53,621 nt of DNA from Flavimaricola sp. (GTDB lineage Bacteria; Pseudomonadota; Alphaproteobacteria; Rhodobacterales; Rhodobacteraceae): contig JAHDDU010000003.1 of NCBI GenBank assembly GCA_020629175.1, forward strand, positions 1 to 53,621, given 5' to 3'. The notes under the pieces were generated by a model. The model was not told the origin of the DNA, did no database searches, and saw nothing but the letters and a program-made list of their open reading frames with translations. The translations under genes were made by a program, and so were the position numbers. This document shows, one piece after another, positions 17,355 to 25,765 of this stretch (position 1 is the stretch's first letter; each line of letters starts with the position of its first letter).

Positions 17355-17848
17355 AGCATGACACCCCGCCCGATTTTGAAGCCTTCCTGCTCATGGCAGG
17401 ACGGCTCAATTATGCCTGGACCAATACCGAGAGTTTGTTGATCCACTTAATTGCTGGCCTCGCACCTGTGGACAAAGAGACCGCCGTGGTCATTTTCCTG
17501 ACGCTCAACACAGCCCGGGCACGCGTCGATCTGGTGGACCGGATGGCCAAGATGCCTGACAAGGATCCGCAGGTCCGTGATGACATCCTACAGTGTACCA
17601 AAGCGATGATGCGGGTGAGTGCACTGCGTAATCGTTACAACCATTGCATCTACGCCTTCGATCCCGATGGCGGAAATCCGCGCTCGATCCTAATGCGCAT
17701 TGCCGACCGAAAAGATGGGTTGAAAATGGGCCAAACCAACAGCATTGACGAAGACGCACTGGCAGGCATCAATGCCGCACTTTCAGATCTGAGCGCCCTG
17801 AACACGCGCATATGGCAGATCATCCGCCACAACAATTATCCAGTTTAG
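17351..17848 (+). CDS. Hypothetical helical protein coupled to the LuxR-type regulator
   Basis: About 165 residues, starting at ATG 17351 inside the stop of the regulator gene (ATGA). No signal peptide or membrane segment is seen; the pattern is mostly helical (FEAFLLMAGRLNYAWTNTES, then two amphipathic helices). I do not recognise a family. It carries RNRYNHCIYAF near residue 100 and ends with SALNTRIWQIIRHNNYPV. Translational coupling suggests the product works with, or is controlled alongside, the regulator, for instance as a modulator, but that is inference. Codon use looks like that of its neighbours. Confidence 0.75.
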   Translation: MKHDTPPDFEAFLLMAGRLNYAWTNTESLLIHLIAGLAPVDKETAVVIFLTLNTARARVDLVDRMAKMPDKDPQVRDDILQCTKAMMRVSALRNRYNHCIYAFDPDGGNPRSILMRIADRKDGLKMGQTNSIDEDALAGINAALSDLSALNTRIWQIIRHNNYPV

Positions 17849-17921
17849 GCGGCAGTCCTTTCTCTTGCGGTCATTCTCGACTACATCCCAAGGGATACTG
17901 TACTGAGCAAAGGACGGTCAT

Positions 17922-18533
17922 ATGGCCAACCACCTCTATCAAGGCGATTTGCCAGACGGGCTCGACCTTGGGCCCGTTGTCGCAATTGATTGCGAAACCA
18001 TGGGTCTGAACCCACATCGCGACAGGCTCTGTCTGATCCAGATGTCAGGCGGGGATGGTGAGTGCCATCTGGTGCAGGTTGCCATCGGCCAGACCGAGGC
18101 CCCGAACCTTTGTGCTATGTTGACCGATCCCAATGTGCTCAAGCTATTTCACTATGGCCGGTTTGACATCGCTGCGATGTTCAACACCTTTGGCGCGCTC
18201 GCCGCTCCGGTCTATTGCACCAAGATTGCCTCCAAACTCGTGCGAACCTTTACGGACCGTCATGGGCTGAAAGTGCTTCTCCATGATCTCTGCGGCATCG
18301 ACGTCTCCAAACAGCAACAACAAAGCGATTGGGGCGCGGCAGAGCTGACGGAGGCACAGCTCGACTACGCAGCGTCTGATGTTTTGTACCTGCACGGGCT
18401 GCGCGACAAGCTCAACGACATGCTGGATCGTGAAGGGCGGGCCGATATCGCGCAAACCTGCTTTGACTTCTTACCAACCCGCGCCAAGCTCGATCTTGCA
18501 GGCTGGCCTGACATCGACATCTTCTCGCACTGA
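17922..18533 (+). CDS. rnd: Ribonuclease D-like 3'-5' exonuclease (short form)
   Basis: A 203-residue DEDD-family exonuclease. Exo I is VVAIDCETMGL (Asp23, Glu25), Exo II lies in FHYGRFDIAAMF, and Exo III in DYAASDVLYLHGLRDKL with the Tyr of the DEDDy class. It trims RNA 3' ends, such as those of tRNA precursors, using two metal ions. At 203 residues it holds only the catalytic domain; the C-terminal HRDC domains of the ~375-residue enterobacterial RNase D are absent, as is usual for the short alphaproteobacterial form. The next gene follows directly, a TGA-T-ATG junction, so the two are co-transcribed. Confidence 0.9.
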   Translation: MANHLYQGDLPDGLDLGPVVAIDCETMGLNPHRDRLCLIQMSGGDGECHLVQVAIGQTEAPNLCAMLTDPNVLKLFHYGRFDIAAMFNTFGALAAPVYCTKIASKLVRTFTDRHGLKVLLHDLCGIDVSKQQQQSDWGAAELTEAQLDYAASDVLYLHGLRDKLNDMLDREGRADIAQTCFDFLPTRAKLDLAGWPDIDIFSH

Positions 18534-18534
18534 T

Positions 18535-19488
18535 ATGACGGACCGGTTATCCATCGCATCCCGGGTGATTTCCCAAGAGGCCGACGCTTTGCAGGATCTG
18601 GCAAAGGGTCTGGATGATACGTTTGTCCAAGCCACTGATGCCATCATGGCCGCAACCGGCCGCGTCATCGTCTCGGGTATGGGGAAATCCGGACATATCG
18701 CGCGCAAGATCGCGGCAACGCTGGCCAGCACGGGGACACCCTCGCACTTTGTGCACCCTGCCGAGGCAAGCCACGGCGATCTGGGGATGATCACCAAAGC
18801 CGATGTCGTCATCGCCCTTTCAAACTCGGGTGAAGCCCCCGAGCTCGTCAATCTGCTGAGCTATTCAAGACGCTTTGACATCCCACTGATCGCGATCACA
18901 AGCCGCAAGGACAGCACCCTGGGCCGCCAATCGGACATTTGCCTGCTGATCCCGCAGTTGGGCGAAGCTTGCGGCTATGGCGTGGTGCCGACGATTTCCA
19001 CCACTCTGTCGCTCGCTATGGGCGACGCCCTGGCAATAAGCGTGATGCAGGCCCGAGAGTTCACACCTGAGAACTTTCGAGAGTTCCATCCGGGCGGTAA
19101 ACTTGGTGCACAGCTCTCTCGTATCGGGGATCTCATGCATGCCGGCGACGCGGTGCCATTGGCGCGCGGCAGCACCCCGATGAGTGATGCGCTTTTGACC
19201 ATCAGCCAAAAGGGATTTGGCGTGGTCGGGATTACTGGCAGTGACGGCAAACTCGACGGGATTATCACCGACGGTGACTTGCGCCGTAATATGGCTGACC
19301 TTCTGGACAAAACTGCGGGTGAAGTGATGACCCCCTCCCCCCGCACGATCGCCGAAGATGCGCTGGCCGAGCAAGCGGTCTCCATCATGAACGAGGCCAA
19401 GATCACGACCCTCTTCGTCACCGATCCGAAGGGAATGGTCACAGGCATTCTGCACATTCACGACTGTTTGCGCGCCGGGGTGGTCTAG
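18535..19488 (+). CDS. kdsD: D-arabinose 5-phosphate isomerase (KdsD/KpsF)
   Basis: About 317 residues from ATG 18535, one base after the RNase D stop. An N-terminal SIS domain carries VSGMGKSGHIARKIAATLAS and HPAEASHGDLGM, with the SNSGEAPEL sugar-phosphate loop. Two C-terminal CBS repeats follow (about residues 200-317; ISQKGFGVVGITGSDGKL and TLFVTDPKGMVTGILHIHD). It converts ribulose 5-phosphate to arabinose 5-phosphate, the first step to Kdo for LPS and capsule. It heads a run into lptC-lptA-lptB, the classical order. kdsB, the Kdo activation gene, is about 10 kb away in the glycan locus. Confidence 0.94.
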   Translation: MTDRLSIASRVISQEADALQDLAKGLDDTFVQATDAIMAATGRVIVSGMGKSGHIARKIAATLASTGTPSHFVHPAEASHGDLGMITKADVVIALSNSGEAPELVNLLSYSRRFDIPLIAITSRKDSTLGRQSDICLLIPQLGEACGYGVVPTISTTLSLAMGDALAISVMQAREFTPENFREFHPGGKLGAQLSRIGDLMHAGDAVPLARGSTPMSDALLTISQKGFGVVGITGSDGKLDGIITDGDLRRNMADLLDKTAGEVMTPSPRTIAEDALAEQAVSIMNEAKITTLFVTDPKGMVTGILHIHDCLRAGVV

Positions 19489-19491
19489 GCC

Positions 19492-20091
19492 GTGCCCGCT
19501 CAGGACAACCTCTACTCGCTCTTTGTCAGCTGGTCGAAAATCTTGCTGCCAATGGCGGGCATCGGTCTCTTGTCCGTCATGTTCCTCTTTGCCCGTGACA
19601 CGGGGCCGGCCCCCAGTATCCCATTTGCAGAGATCGAAGAGATTGCCCGCGAAGCCCGCATTTCGGACCCGCGGTTTTCGACCGTAACGGCCAGCGGCGC
19701 GACCGTGGCACTCTCGGCGGACTCGATCCGTCCAGACCCGCAGAGCCCCAGCGCCTTTGCCGTCACCGAAATGCGAGCAGAGATTGACGCAGCTGACGGC
19801 GGCCAGATCATCGTCAGCGCTGGCATGGGGCAGATTGATCCCGATGGTAAGATCGCCCGTATCTCGGGTCTCGCACGCCTGACCTCCTCCACGGGCTATG
19901 TGATGGAGACGGAAGGGCTGATAGCTGATCTAAGCACTGGAACCATCCGGTCTCTGGGTGATCTGGCCGTGCGCACGCCCTACGGCGACCTCGACGCTGG
20001 CGGACTGGAAGTCACGATCACCGAGGATGGCACGGCACAACGTTTGGTTTTCAACGATGGTGTCCGGCTGCTATACACGCCGCAACCTTAA
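19492..20091 (+). CDS. lptC: LPS export protein LptC
   Basis: A 199-residue bitopic protein starting at GTG 19492, 3 nt after the kdsD stop. One N-terminal membrane segment (ILLPMAGIGLLSVMFLFA, about residues 15-32) is followed by a periplasmic beta-jellyroll of about 160 residues. Position between kdsD and lptA/lptB and the architecture identify it; sequence conservation in this family is low. It links the inner-membrane LptBFG extractor to the LptA bridge. Confidence 0.9.
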   Translation: MPAQDNLYSLFVSWSKILLPMAGIGLLSVMFLFARDTGPAPSIPFAEIEEIAREARISDPRFSTVTASGATVALSADSIRPDPQSPSAFAVTEMRAEIDAADGGQIIVSAGMGQIDPDGKIARISGLARLTSSTGYVMETEGLIADLSTGTIRSLGDLAVRTPYGDLDAGGLEVTITEDGTAQRLVFNDGVRLLYTPQP

Positions 20092-20103
20092 GGAGCCCGC
20101 TTT

Positions 20104-20583
20104 ATGATCCGTCTGATCTACGCCCTGTGCCTGACGCTGGCCCCGGTGTTTGCCACCGCACAAACCAACATCTCGCTTGGCGGTTTGAACGCAGACCCAA
20201 GCGCCCCGGTTGAGATCACGGCCGACGCGCTTTCGGTCGATCAATCGAGCGGACAGGCCACGTTTGAGGGCAGCGTTGTCATCGGGCAAGGCGATCTGCG
20301 CATTGCTGCAGGATCCGTTCAAGTCACTTATGATGAGGCGACTGGCGACATCGCGCAGCTGACGGCCGCTGGCGGTGTCACCTTTGTGACAGCAACAGAG
20401 GCGGCAGAAGCCAATAGTGCAGTCTATAACTTACAAACGGGTTCTCTGACGCTCCGGGGCGAGGTGCTGCTGACCCAGGGGGCCAGTGCCTTGTCAGCGG
20501 ACAGCATGGTGGTCAATCTCAACACCGGGACGGCCCGAATGGAAGGCCGCGTGCGCACGGTGTTCCAGCAAGGCGGCAACTGA
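20104..20583 (+). CDS. lptA: LPS transport periplasmic protein LptA
   Basis: A 159-residue protein with a Sec signal peptide (about residues 1-20, cleaved near ATAQT). The OstA-like beta-jellyroll follows, with the family core VEITADALSVDQSSGQATFE and VVIGQGDLRIAAGSVQVTY. It forms the periplasmic bridge for LPS between LptC and LptDE. AAGGAG lies 8 nt before the ATG. The stop overlaps the lptB start (TGATG), so the two are coupled. Confidence 0.92.
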   Translation: MIRLIYALCLTLAPVFATAQTNISLGGLNADPSAPVEITADALSVDQSSGQATFEGSVVIGQGDLRIAAGSVQVTYDEATGDIAQLTAAGGVTFVTATEAAEANSAVYNLQTGSLTLRGEVLLTQGASALSADSMVVNLNTGTARMEGRVRTVFQQGGN

Positions 20584-21341
20584 TGGCTGATAAGCCCACA
20601 CTTTCCGTCACCCCCGGCGACGCAGGCTTGCAGGTCATCAACCTGCGCAAAAGCTATCGCAAACGCCCGGTGATCCGCGATGTGAGCATGACTCTAGGGC
20701 GCGGAGAAGTTGTTGCCCTACTGGGTCCAAATGGGTCAGGCAAAACAACCTGCTTTTACTCTATCGCTGGGCTGGTCAGCGCCGAAGGCGGGCAAGTCAT
20801 CATCGATGGCCGCGATGCAACGCTTTTGCCAATGTACCGACGCGCGCGCCTCGGGATTGGGTATTTGCCACAGGAAATGTCGATCTTTCGCGGGATGAGT
20901 GTTGAAGACAACATTCTCGCCATCCTCGAAATAGCTGTGCGGGACCGGACCAAGCGACGTGAAAGGCTCGAAGAGTTGCTCTCGGAATTTTCCATAGAAC
21001 ACCTGCGCCGCGCCCCGGCTTTGGCGCTCTCGGGCGGAGAGCGACGTCGCGCAGAGATCGCCCGCTGTCTGGCCGCAGGACCAAAGTATGTGCTGCTTGA
21101 TGAGCCCTTTGCAGGCGTTGATCCGATCGCTGTTGGTGAGATCCGGGCGCTTGTCGCTGACCTCAAGACCCGCGGCATTGGTGTGCTGATTACCGATCAC
21201 AATGTGCGCGAAACACTCGAAATTGTGGACCGCGCCTACATTTTGCACGACGGCAAAGTTCTCATGTCAGGCACCACGGATGAAGTGGTCGAAGATGAAA
21301 ATGTGCGCCGCGTTTACCTTGGCGCAGAGTTCTCGCGTTAA
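20583..21341 (+). CDS. lptB: LPS export ABC ATPase LptB
   Basis: A 252-residue ABC ATPase with Walker A GPNGSGKTT, signature LSGGERRRAEIARCLA and Walker B YVLLDEPFAGVDP, followed by GVLITDHNVRETLEIVDRAY, all classical for LptB. It powers extraction of LPS from the inner membrane by LptFG. Coupled to lptA by overlapping stop and start. In many proteobacteria rpoN follows next; here the next gene is hpf. Confidence 0.95.
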   Translation: MADKPTLSVTPGDAGLQVINLRKSYRKRPVIRDVSMTLGRGEVVALLGPNGSGKTTCFYSIAGLVSAEGGQVIIDGRDATLLPMYRRARLGIGYLPQEMSIFRGMSVEDNILAILEIAVRDRTKRRERLEELLSEFSIEHLRRAPALALSGGERRRAEIARCLAAGPKYVLLDEPFAGVDPIAVGEIRALVADLKTRGIGVLITDHNVRETLEIVDRAYILHDGKVLMSGTTDEVVEDENVRRVYLGAEFSR

Positions 21342-21528
21342 CCGTTTGTTTCCAAAACTCTTCGGCTACAAGCATTGACAAGTATGGCCCGTCTGGTGCC
21401 GAATAAGGGGGATGATCAACATCAAAGACCTCTGGCATGTGATATGGGGCCAGCGCTCCATCCTCCCGAAACCGGGCAGTGGTCAGATACGGTCATCACT
21501 CATCCCATCGGTGCAGTAACGGCGCAGT

Positions 21529-21549
21529 CGCGCCCTATTGCAGGGCGCG
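21529..21549 (+). promoter_or_regulatory. Leader hairpin upstream of hpf
   Basis: A perfect 8-bp inverted repeat, CGCGCCCT and AGGGCGCG, with a 5-nt loop, ends about 31 nt before the hpf start and about 20 nt before its ribosome site AAGGAG. There is no U-run. It may be a remnant transcript end for the lpt operon or a leader structure affecting hpf mRNA. Confidence 0.4.
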
Positions 21550-21580
21550 CTGGACCAGCACCCCGACGAAGGAGACATGA

Positions 21581-22156
21581 ATGCGCTACCAGATCAGTGG
21601 AAAGCAAATCGACATTGGCGAATCTCTGCAGACGCACGTCAAAGCCGAGCTTGGAGAGATCGTAGAAAAGTATGCAGGCCGCCCGACAGAGGCCAACGTC
21701 ATCTTTTCAAAGAGCGGGCACGAGTATGTTTGCGAGACGATTGTGCACCTTTCCACCGGGCTTACGGCGCAGGCCAAGGGTCATGCCACTGAAATCTATG
21801 CCGCTTTTGACAGCTCGGGCGAGAAGATGGACAAACAACTACGACGCTACAAGCGCAGGTTGAAAGATCACCACCGCGCCCGGTCACAACCAGTTGAACT
21901 TTCGGACGCAGGCTCGTATATCCTCGCCACGACAGAGGACGAGGAGACGGACAGCCACGCGGACGATAGTCCGGTCATTGTGGCAGAGATGCAGGCAAAA
22001 ATTCCGGAACTTTCGGTGGGCGAAGCCGTTATGCAGATGGAAATTGCAGATGCTCCTGTACTCGTGTTTAGGAATGAGAAGCATAACGGTATAAACGTTG
22101 TCTACCGACGTGACGACGGAAACATTGGCTGGGTTGATCCCCGAAATCAGAGTTGA
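21581..22156 (+). CDS. hpf: Ribosome hibernation promoting factor, long form
   Basis: A 191-residue long HPF. The N-terminal ribosome-binding domain (1-105) starts MRYQISGKQIDIGESLQTHV, with the basic RRYKRRLKDHH helix. An acidic linker (EDEETDSHADD) leads to the C-terminal dimerisation domain (about 135-191), VMQMEIADAPVLVFRNEKHN and the closing RRDDGNIGWVDP. Long HPF dimerises 70S ribosomes into 100S particles in stationary phase. AAGGAG lies 6 nt before the ATG. It is followed by ptsN, the standard alphaproteobacterial pair. Confidence 0.95.
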   Translation: MRYQISGKQIDIGESLQTHVKAELGEIVEKYAGRPTEANVIFSKSGHEYVCETIVHLSTGLTAQAKGHATEIYAAFDSSGEKMDKQLRRYKRRLKDHHRARSQPVELSDAGSYILATTEDEETDSHADDSPVIVAEMQAKIPELSVGEAVMQMEIADAPVLVFRNEKHNGINVVYRRDDGNIGWVDPRNQS

Positions 22157-22187
22157 TCACTGAGCCAGCGAAACGGAACTTTAGAAC

Positions 22188-22652
22188 ATGCACCTTGGCG
22201 ACATTCTTGATCCTTCAGCGGTCAAAGTGCTCAGCGCTTGCAGCAGCAAAAAGCGGCTGTTTCATGAACTGGGCGAGCTTGCTGCCGGTAGTCTGGGCCT
22301 CGAGGCCGAAACGGTGATCGACGCGCTACTTGATCGCGAGGCTTTGGGCCCGACAGGTGTGGGCCAAGGTGTTGCCCTTCCTCACGCTCGGCTCGACAGT
22401 ATTGATGCCGTCATGGGCATGTTCATCCGTTTGGAAAAACCGCTGGAGTTTGAAGCGGTGGATCGCCAGCCGGTAGACCTCGTGTTCTGCCTATTCGCTC
22501 CAACGCAGGCCGGTGTGGACCACCTCAAGGCGCTTGCCTTGGTGTCTCGGACTCTGCGGGATGGTACTGTGTGCCAAAAATTGCGCGCCAATACTGACCC
22601 TGCGACTGTCCACATGATCCTAACCGATCAATCCGCAACGCAGGCCGCTTAG
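22188..22652 (+). CDS. ptsN: PTS IIA-Ntr regulatory protein
   Basis: A 154-residue EIIA-Ntr. The phosphorylated histidine is His66 in GVALPHARLDS; FRLEKPLEFEAVDRQPVDLVF-type strand order follows, then HLKALALVSRTLRD. It is the terminal phosphoacceptor of the nitrogen PTS and modulates potassium, nitrogen and stress responses through its phosphorylation state. Usual neighbour of hpf. Its stop overlaps by 4 nt the convergent sulfotransferase gene. Confidence 0.94.
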   Translation: MHLGDILDPSAVKVLSACSSKKRLFHELGELAAGSLGLEAETVIDALLDREALGPTGVGQGVALPHARLDSIDAVMGMFIRLEKPLEFEAVDRQPVDLVFCLFAPTQAGVDHLKALALVSRTLRDGTVCQKLRANTDPATVHMILTDQSATQAA

Positions 22653-24061
22653 GACCAATTCCCAAACGCAAAGACTTGGTAATCTCGCGCATAGGCGTCG
22701 CGGGCCAGTTTCTCTATTGTCTCGTCGTAAATTTCTGCGAGGTCAGCGCGGTAAGGATCAGTCTCAGACGGGAGATTGGGCACGTCCTTCAACCCAGCAG
22801 CGTTGCCCAGTGCGGGCAGACTTTTCGTCATCTCGTCTTCACGAATGATCATGTCGGGGGCGGCAAACCCTGCCATACCTTGGAGGATGGCTGTTTGGCT
22901 GGCCCAGGCCGGATCAACGCGGATTGACGTCTGCCCGCCAAGATTGGACTTAAGAAACCGTAGCCAGGCAACAAAGGCGGAATAATGCGCTTTGGCGTCA
23001 TACGTATCGCCCACGTCCCCTTCTGGCAGCGGCATCTCGAAATGCTTGCGCAGGTTCTCACGGATGCCTGGAAAAGTCCCCTCGCCAGTCGGCAATATCT
23101 TGGTACAGAACGCGGCGTGCGCACGGGCGACTGGATGGCGGATCACCGTGAAACTGCGGTGGGTGGGATGTGCGTCCCACCATTGGCGAATGGTCTTCTG
23201 GGTGAACCCCTCGACAAGGCCGTCGGTCCCGGCAACGGACGCAAGCCAAGCTGTCACAGAGGTCTCTGGCCCGGACCGTATTGGCATGTACACGAGCGGT
23301 CCGCCAGAAACGTACGTTGGCAAAGCCGGGCCCCTCCGCGGCTCAAAATTGGGGGTCCGCGTCAGGTTGAATTGATCCAACCGGGCAAGCGCGCCCTCCA
23401 TTTCAGGAAAATTCCGAACTTTGTCTGCGAGGGGCTCGGGATTCTGTTTCTTGAGTTTCTTGTCGAGCGCCTCGATCCGCGCCTCAGATCCCAGCCAAGC
23501 GGCCAAACCGTTCATGACATCGACGTCCTGCAGATCTTCGTAGTCTACATAAAAGGCCGTCTGACCCGATCGCTGCAAACGGTTCAAAATGGCGATTTGC
23601 CTGCCTTGCACCGCATCCAAGTGCTCGTAGAACTCCGCTTCATCAAACCGGATCTTCTGAGATTTGACATGTTTGACGTTGGTAAGTTTCCACTGCCCCG
23701 TAGCCGCTGCGATCCTACGGCTGACATAGCTTTCAACGGGATTGCGCGTCAGAACAATTTTGGCGCAGGCCGGATCATCCATAACCGCATCGAAGACCCT
23801 AGGATCATGGTCGTTGAAGTACCGAAAACCGCCCAGACCGTTTGGCTCGTTTCGAATGACTTCCAGCAATCTCAACGGATCACCGTCACGCATGGATTGC
23901 GTCAGGCCAAGGATATCCTTGGCATTTGGGTAACCAATAAAATGCGGATTGAACGCCTCTCCGTAACAGGTGATCCCGTCAAACGCGTTGAGGTTCGCTT
24001 CGAGAAAGTTTGAGCCGGTGCGCATTTCCGCAAAGACAACGAAGCTGTGAAAGTCAGGCAT
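22649..24061 (-). CDS. Tandem sulfotransferase (Stf0/NodH-type N-domain plus second sulfotransferase-like domain)
   Basis: A 470-residue protein with two PAPS-type domains. The N-terminal domain (about 1-235) has the 5'-phosphosulfate loop EMRTGSNFL (12-20) and the 3'-phosphate motif VLTRNPVESYVSRR (103-116), as in NodH/Stf0 enzymes. The second (about 250-470) has YMPIRSGPETSV (258-269) and FTVIRHPVARAHAAF (304-318), as in family 2 carbohydrate sulfotransferases. Single-domain Stf0 proteins are about 250-340 residues, so this is a fusion. It should transfer sulfate from PAPS to a glycan or lipid. It ends a minus-strand operon after three glycosyltransferases; cysQ, which removes the by-product PAP, lies upstream. 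Confidence 0.82.
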   Translation of the reverse strand: MPDFHSFVVFAEMRTGSNFLEANLNAFDGITCYGEAFNPHFIGYPNAKDILGLTQSMRDGDPLRLLEVIRNEPNGLGGFRYFNDHDPRVFDAVMDDPACAKIVLTRNPVESYVSRRIAAATGQWKLTNVKHVKSQKIRFDEAEFYEHLDAVQGRQIAILNRLQRSGQTAFYVDYEDLQDVDVMNGLAAWLGSEARIEALDKKLKKQNPEPLADKVRNFPEMEGALARLDQFNLTRTPNFEPRRGPALPTYVSGGPLVYMPIRSGPETSVTAWLASVAGTDGLVEGFTQKTIRQWWDAHPTHRSFTVIRHPVARAHAAFCTKILPTGEGTFPGIRENLRKHFEMPLPEGDVGDTYDAKAHYSAFVAWLRFLKSNLGGQTSIRVDPAWASQTAILQGMAGFAAPDMIIREDEMTKSLPALGNAAGLKDVPNLPSETDPYRADLAEIYDETIEKLARDAYARDYQVFAFGNWS

Positions 24062-24064
24062 AGG

Positions 24065-25765
24065 TCACCGTACAAGATAAGGTTTGCGCGGCTGTTGTCG
24101 CCGGTTCTTGGGCACAGGATCAACGGGGAAATCGCCCATGAGGTAGGGGTGCATGCCCTGATTTTTGAGGTTCTGCAGAAACTGACCAAAGCCAGCCAGA
24201 TTGACCATCCGCGGCACATCCGTCAGCCTTTGCGCCCCCTCGCGGGAGGCACATGCATCAACAACGGCCTGCAAGGCCTCCATCGGGGCCTCGACAAATT
24301 CCGCCATCGTCCAAATCCGGATATGCGCCTTGGCATAGGGGGATCGCAGCGCCTCGAGGTGATCAGCCTCAATCCTTTGCAGGCGCGCCGCTTCGATCCT
24401 CAGGTCCGCAAAATTTGCGTTTGACTGGAACAATGGAACAGCCCAAGCGCCCGAGATGACGTTGATCTGAGCATTTGGATCTTTGGCGATGTCCCAACTG
24501 ACAACCTGGCTGTCACGAGGGCTATATTGAAAGCACTGGCGCTCGCCACGGGTGTTCCAGATCAGGTTCGTCAGAAACATTCGCCCCTGATAGTCCCGCA
24601 GTTCGGGATCATCTGACAACGCACCGGCGTACGTTGCCTGACGGTTCTCAAATTCCGCCCGCTCCGGTGCAAAGATGTGCCCATGAACGCGCGCCTGAGT
24701 GGCGCGTCGCAACCAGTCTTCAAAGTCTTCAAACAGATCGCCAAACCCTTCTATCACCGCGTAACGTGACGCTGTGACACCATTTTCAAGCGTTTCACGG
24801 GGAAAACGGCTCTGCATATAAAGGCCGGGACGGCCACGGGTGCGCCGCTCAACAGCTTTTGAAAAGATGCGGTCGATCTTGCCGGGATTAGGTTCGGCAC
24901 CTGATGCCGTTGCACCTTCAGGGCCCAAAAACGTTTGGTATAGTTTGTCGGCACGATGCCAAACCTTGCGTGCAACAAAACAATCCGATCGCCGCAGAAG
25001 CTGCAGGTGATCGTCATAAAAGATGTGCGGTTTGCCCTGAAAATCAAACTTTGACAGGGTCAAAGACCGGCTTTCAATCCGCTCTGAATACAAGCGGGAC
25101 AGAGTTTGAAAGTAGCTCTCATCAGGGATCCAGACCTTCTTGAAGTATCGATCATAGACTGATCGATCCGGGTCTTGCAGGATTGCCGAGAGCGTCCGTC
25201 GCGTCAGGCACCACCATTGAGATCCCATATGGGGAACGATCCCGCGGGGAATGCGCCGGCGGAGCCCCATCCGCCGCTGCAGTTCAACGTAACTGTCGAA
25301 CAGTTTACGCTGAGATTTCCATGAAAATGGAAACCGCAGCGTAAACCGTTCCTCTGATAGGCCACCAACAGTCCACGGCACATCAGCCGTTGTGGCACTC
25401 TCGATAAAATCTGTTGTGGGGCGCTCCATCAGATAGCGCCGCAGGTCAGCAACCGGCCGGAGAGGCATGCAGGTGCCGGATGTCGTCATCACGTGACGCA
25501 CTTCTTCAAACTCATCGAGCATCAACTGGCAGGCGTCCTGCGTCGCCGCAACAATGCCCCACGTCCCCCAACCGCAAGTGTGACGTCGTGAAAAGCGCAC
25601 CTGCGGCTCATCGGAGAGCGCTGCGATAAAGGCGTCTGCAGCCGCACCCTTGGATGATTTATCGACGTGGATCACAACCGGACAGCCACCCGCGGCCCAA
25701 TGCCGGGCCATCTGCTCGGCCCGTTCAAAGTGCGTGTGCACGAGCATGACGATCCCCACCGTCAT
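24065..25765 (-). CDS. GT14-type (core-2/I-branching-like) glycosyltransferase with C-terminal extension
   Basis: A 566-residue protein. The N-terminal ~280 residues look like family 14: VGIVMLVHTHFERAEQMARH, then VVIHVDKSSKG, MTTSGTCMPLRP and the PDESYFQTL catalytic-type motif. Residues about 290-566 form an extra domain I do not recognise beyond the roseobacter DUF that usually accompanies it; it contains HIFAPERAEFENRQ and SWDIAKDPNAQINVISGAWA. It likely adds GlcNAc or xylose to a surface glycan at the cytosolic face. The start overlaps the upstream glycosyltransferase stop (ATGA), and the sulfotransferase follows 3 nt after its stop, so it is tightly coupled to both. Confidence 0.8.
   Translation of the reverse strand: MTVGIVMLVHTHFERAEQMARHWAAGGCPVVIHVDKSSKGAAADAFIAALSDEPQVRFSRRHTCGWGTWGIVAATQDACQLMLDEFEEVRHVMTTSGTCMPLRPVADLRRYLMERPTTDFIESATTADVPWTVGGLSEERFTLRFPFSWKSQRKLFDSYVELQRRMGLRRRIPRGIVPHMGSQWWCLTRRTLSAILQDPDRSVYDRYFKKVWIPDESYFQTLSRLYSERIESRSLTLSKFDFQGKPHIFYDDHLQLLRRSDCFVARKVWHRADKLYQTFLGPEGATASGAEPNPGKIDRIFSKAVERRTRGRPGLYMQSRFPRETLENGVTASRYAVIEGFGDLFEDFEDWLRRATQARVHGHIFAPERAEFENRQATYAGALSDDPELRDYQGRMFLTNLIWNTRGERQCFQYSPRDSQVVSWDIAKDPNAQINVISGAWAVPLFQSNANFADLRIEAARLQRIEADHLEALRSPYAKAHIRIWTMAEFVEAPMEALQAVVDACASREGAQRLTDVPRMVNLAGFGQFLQNLKNQGMHPYLMGDFPVDPVPKNRRQQPRKPYLVR

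Noticed and set aside
21375-21380. TTGACA -35-like hexamer upstream of hpf
   Set aside because: No acceptable -10 element at 16-18 bp.
21412-21519. 35-codon frame between lptB and hpf
   Set aside because: The AAGGGGG directly abuts its ATG with no spacer, and the product (MINIKDLWHVIWG start) matches nothing I know; too weak to call.
22985-24013. 342-codon plus-strand frame opposite the tandem sulfotransferase
   Set aside because: The opposite strand encodes clear PAPS motifs; this frame has none and arises from high-GC codon bias.
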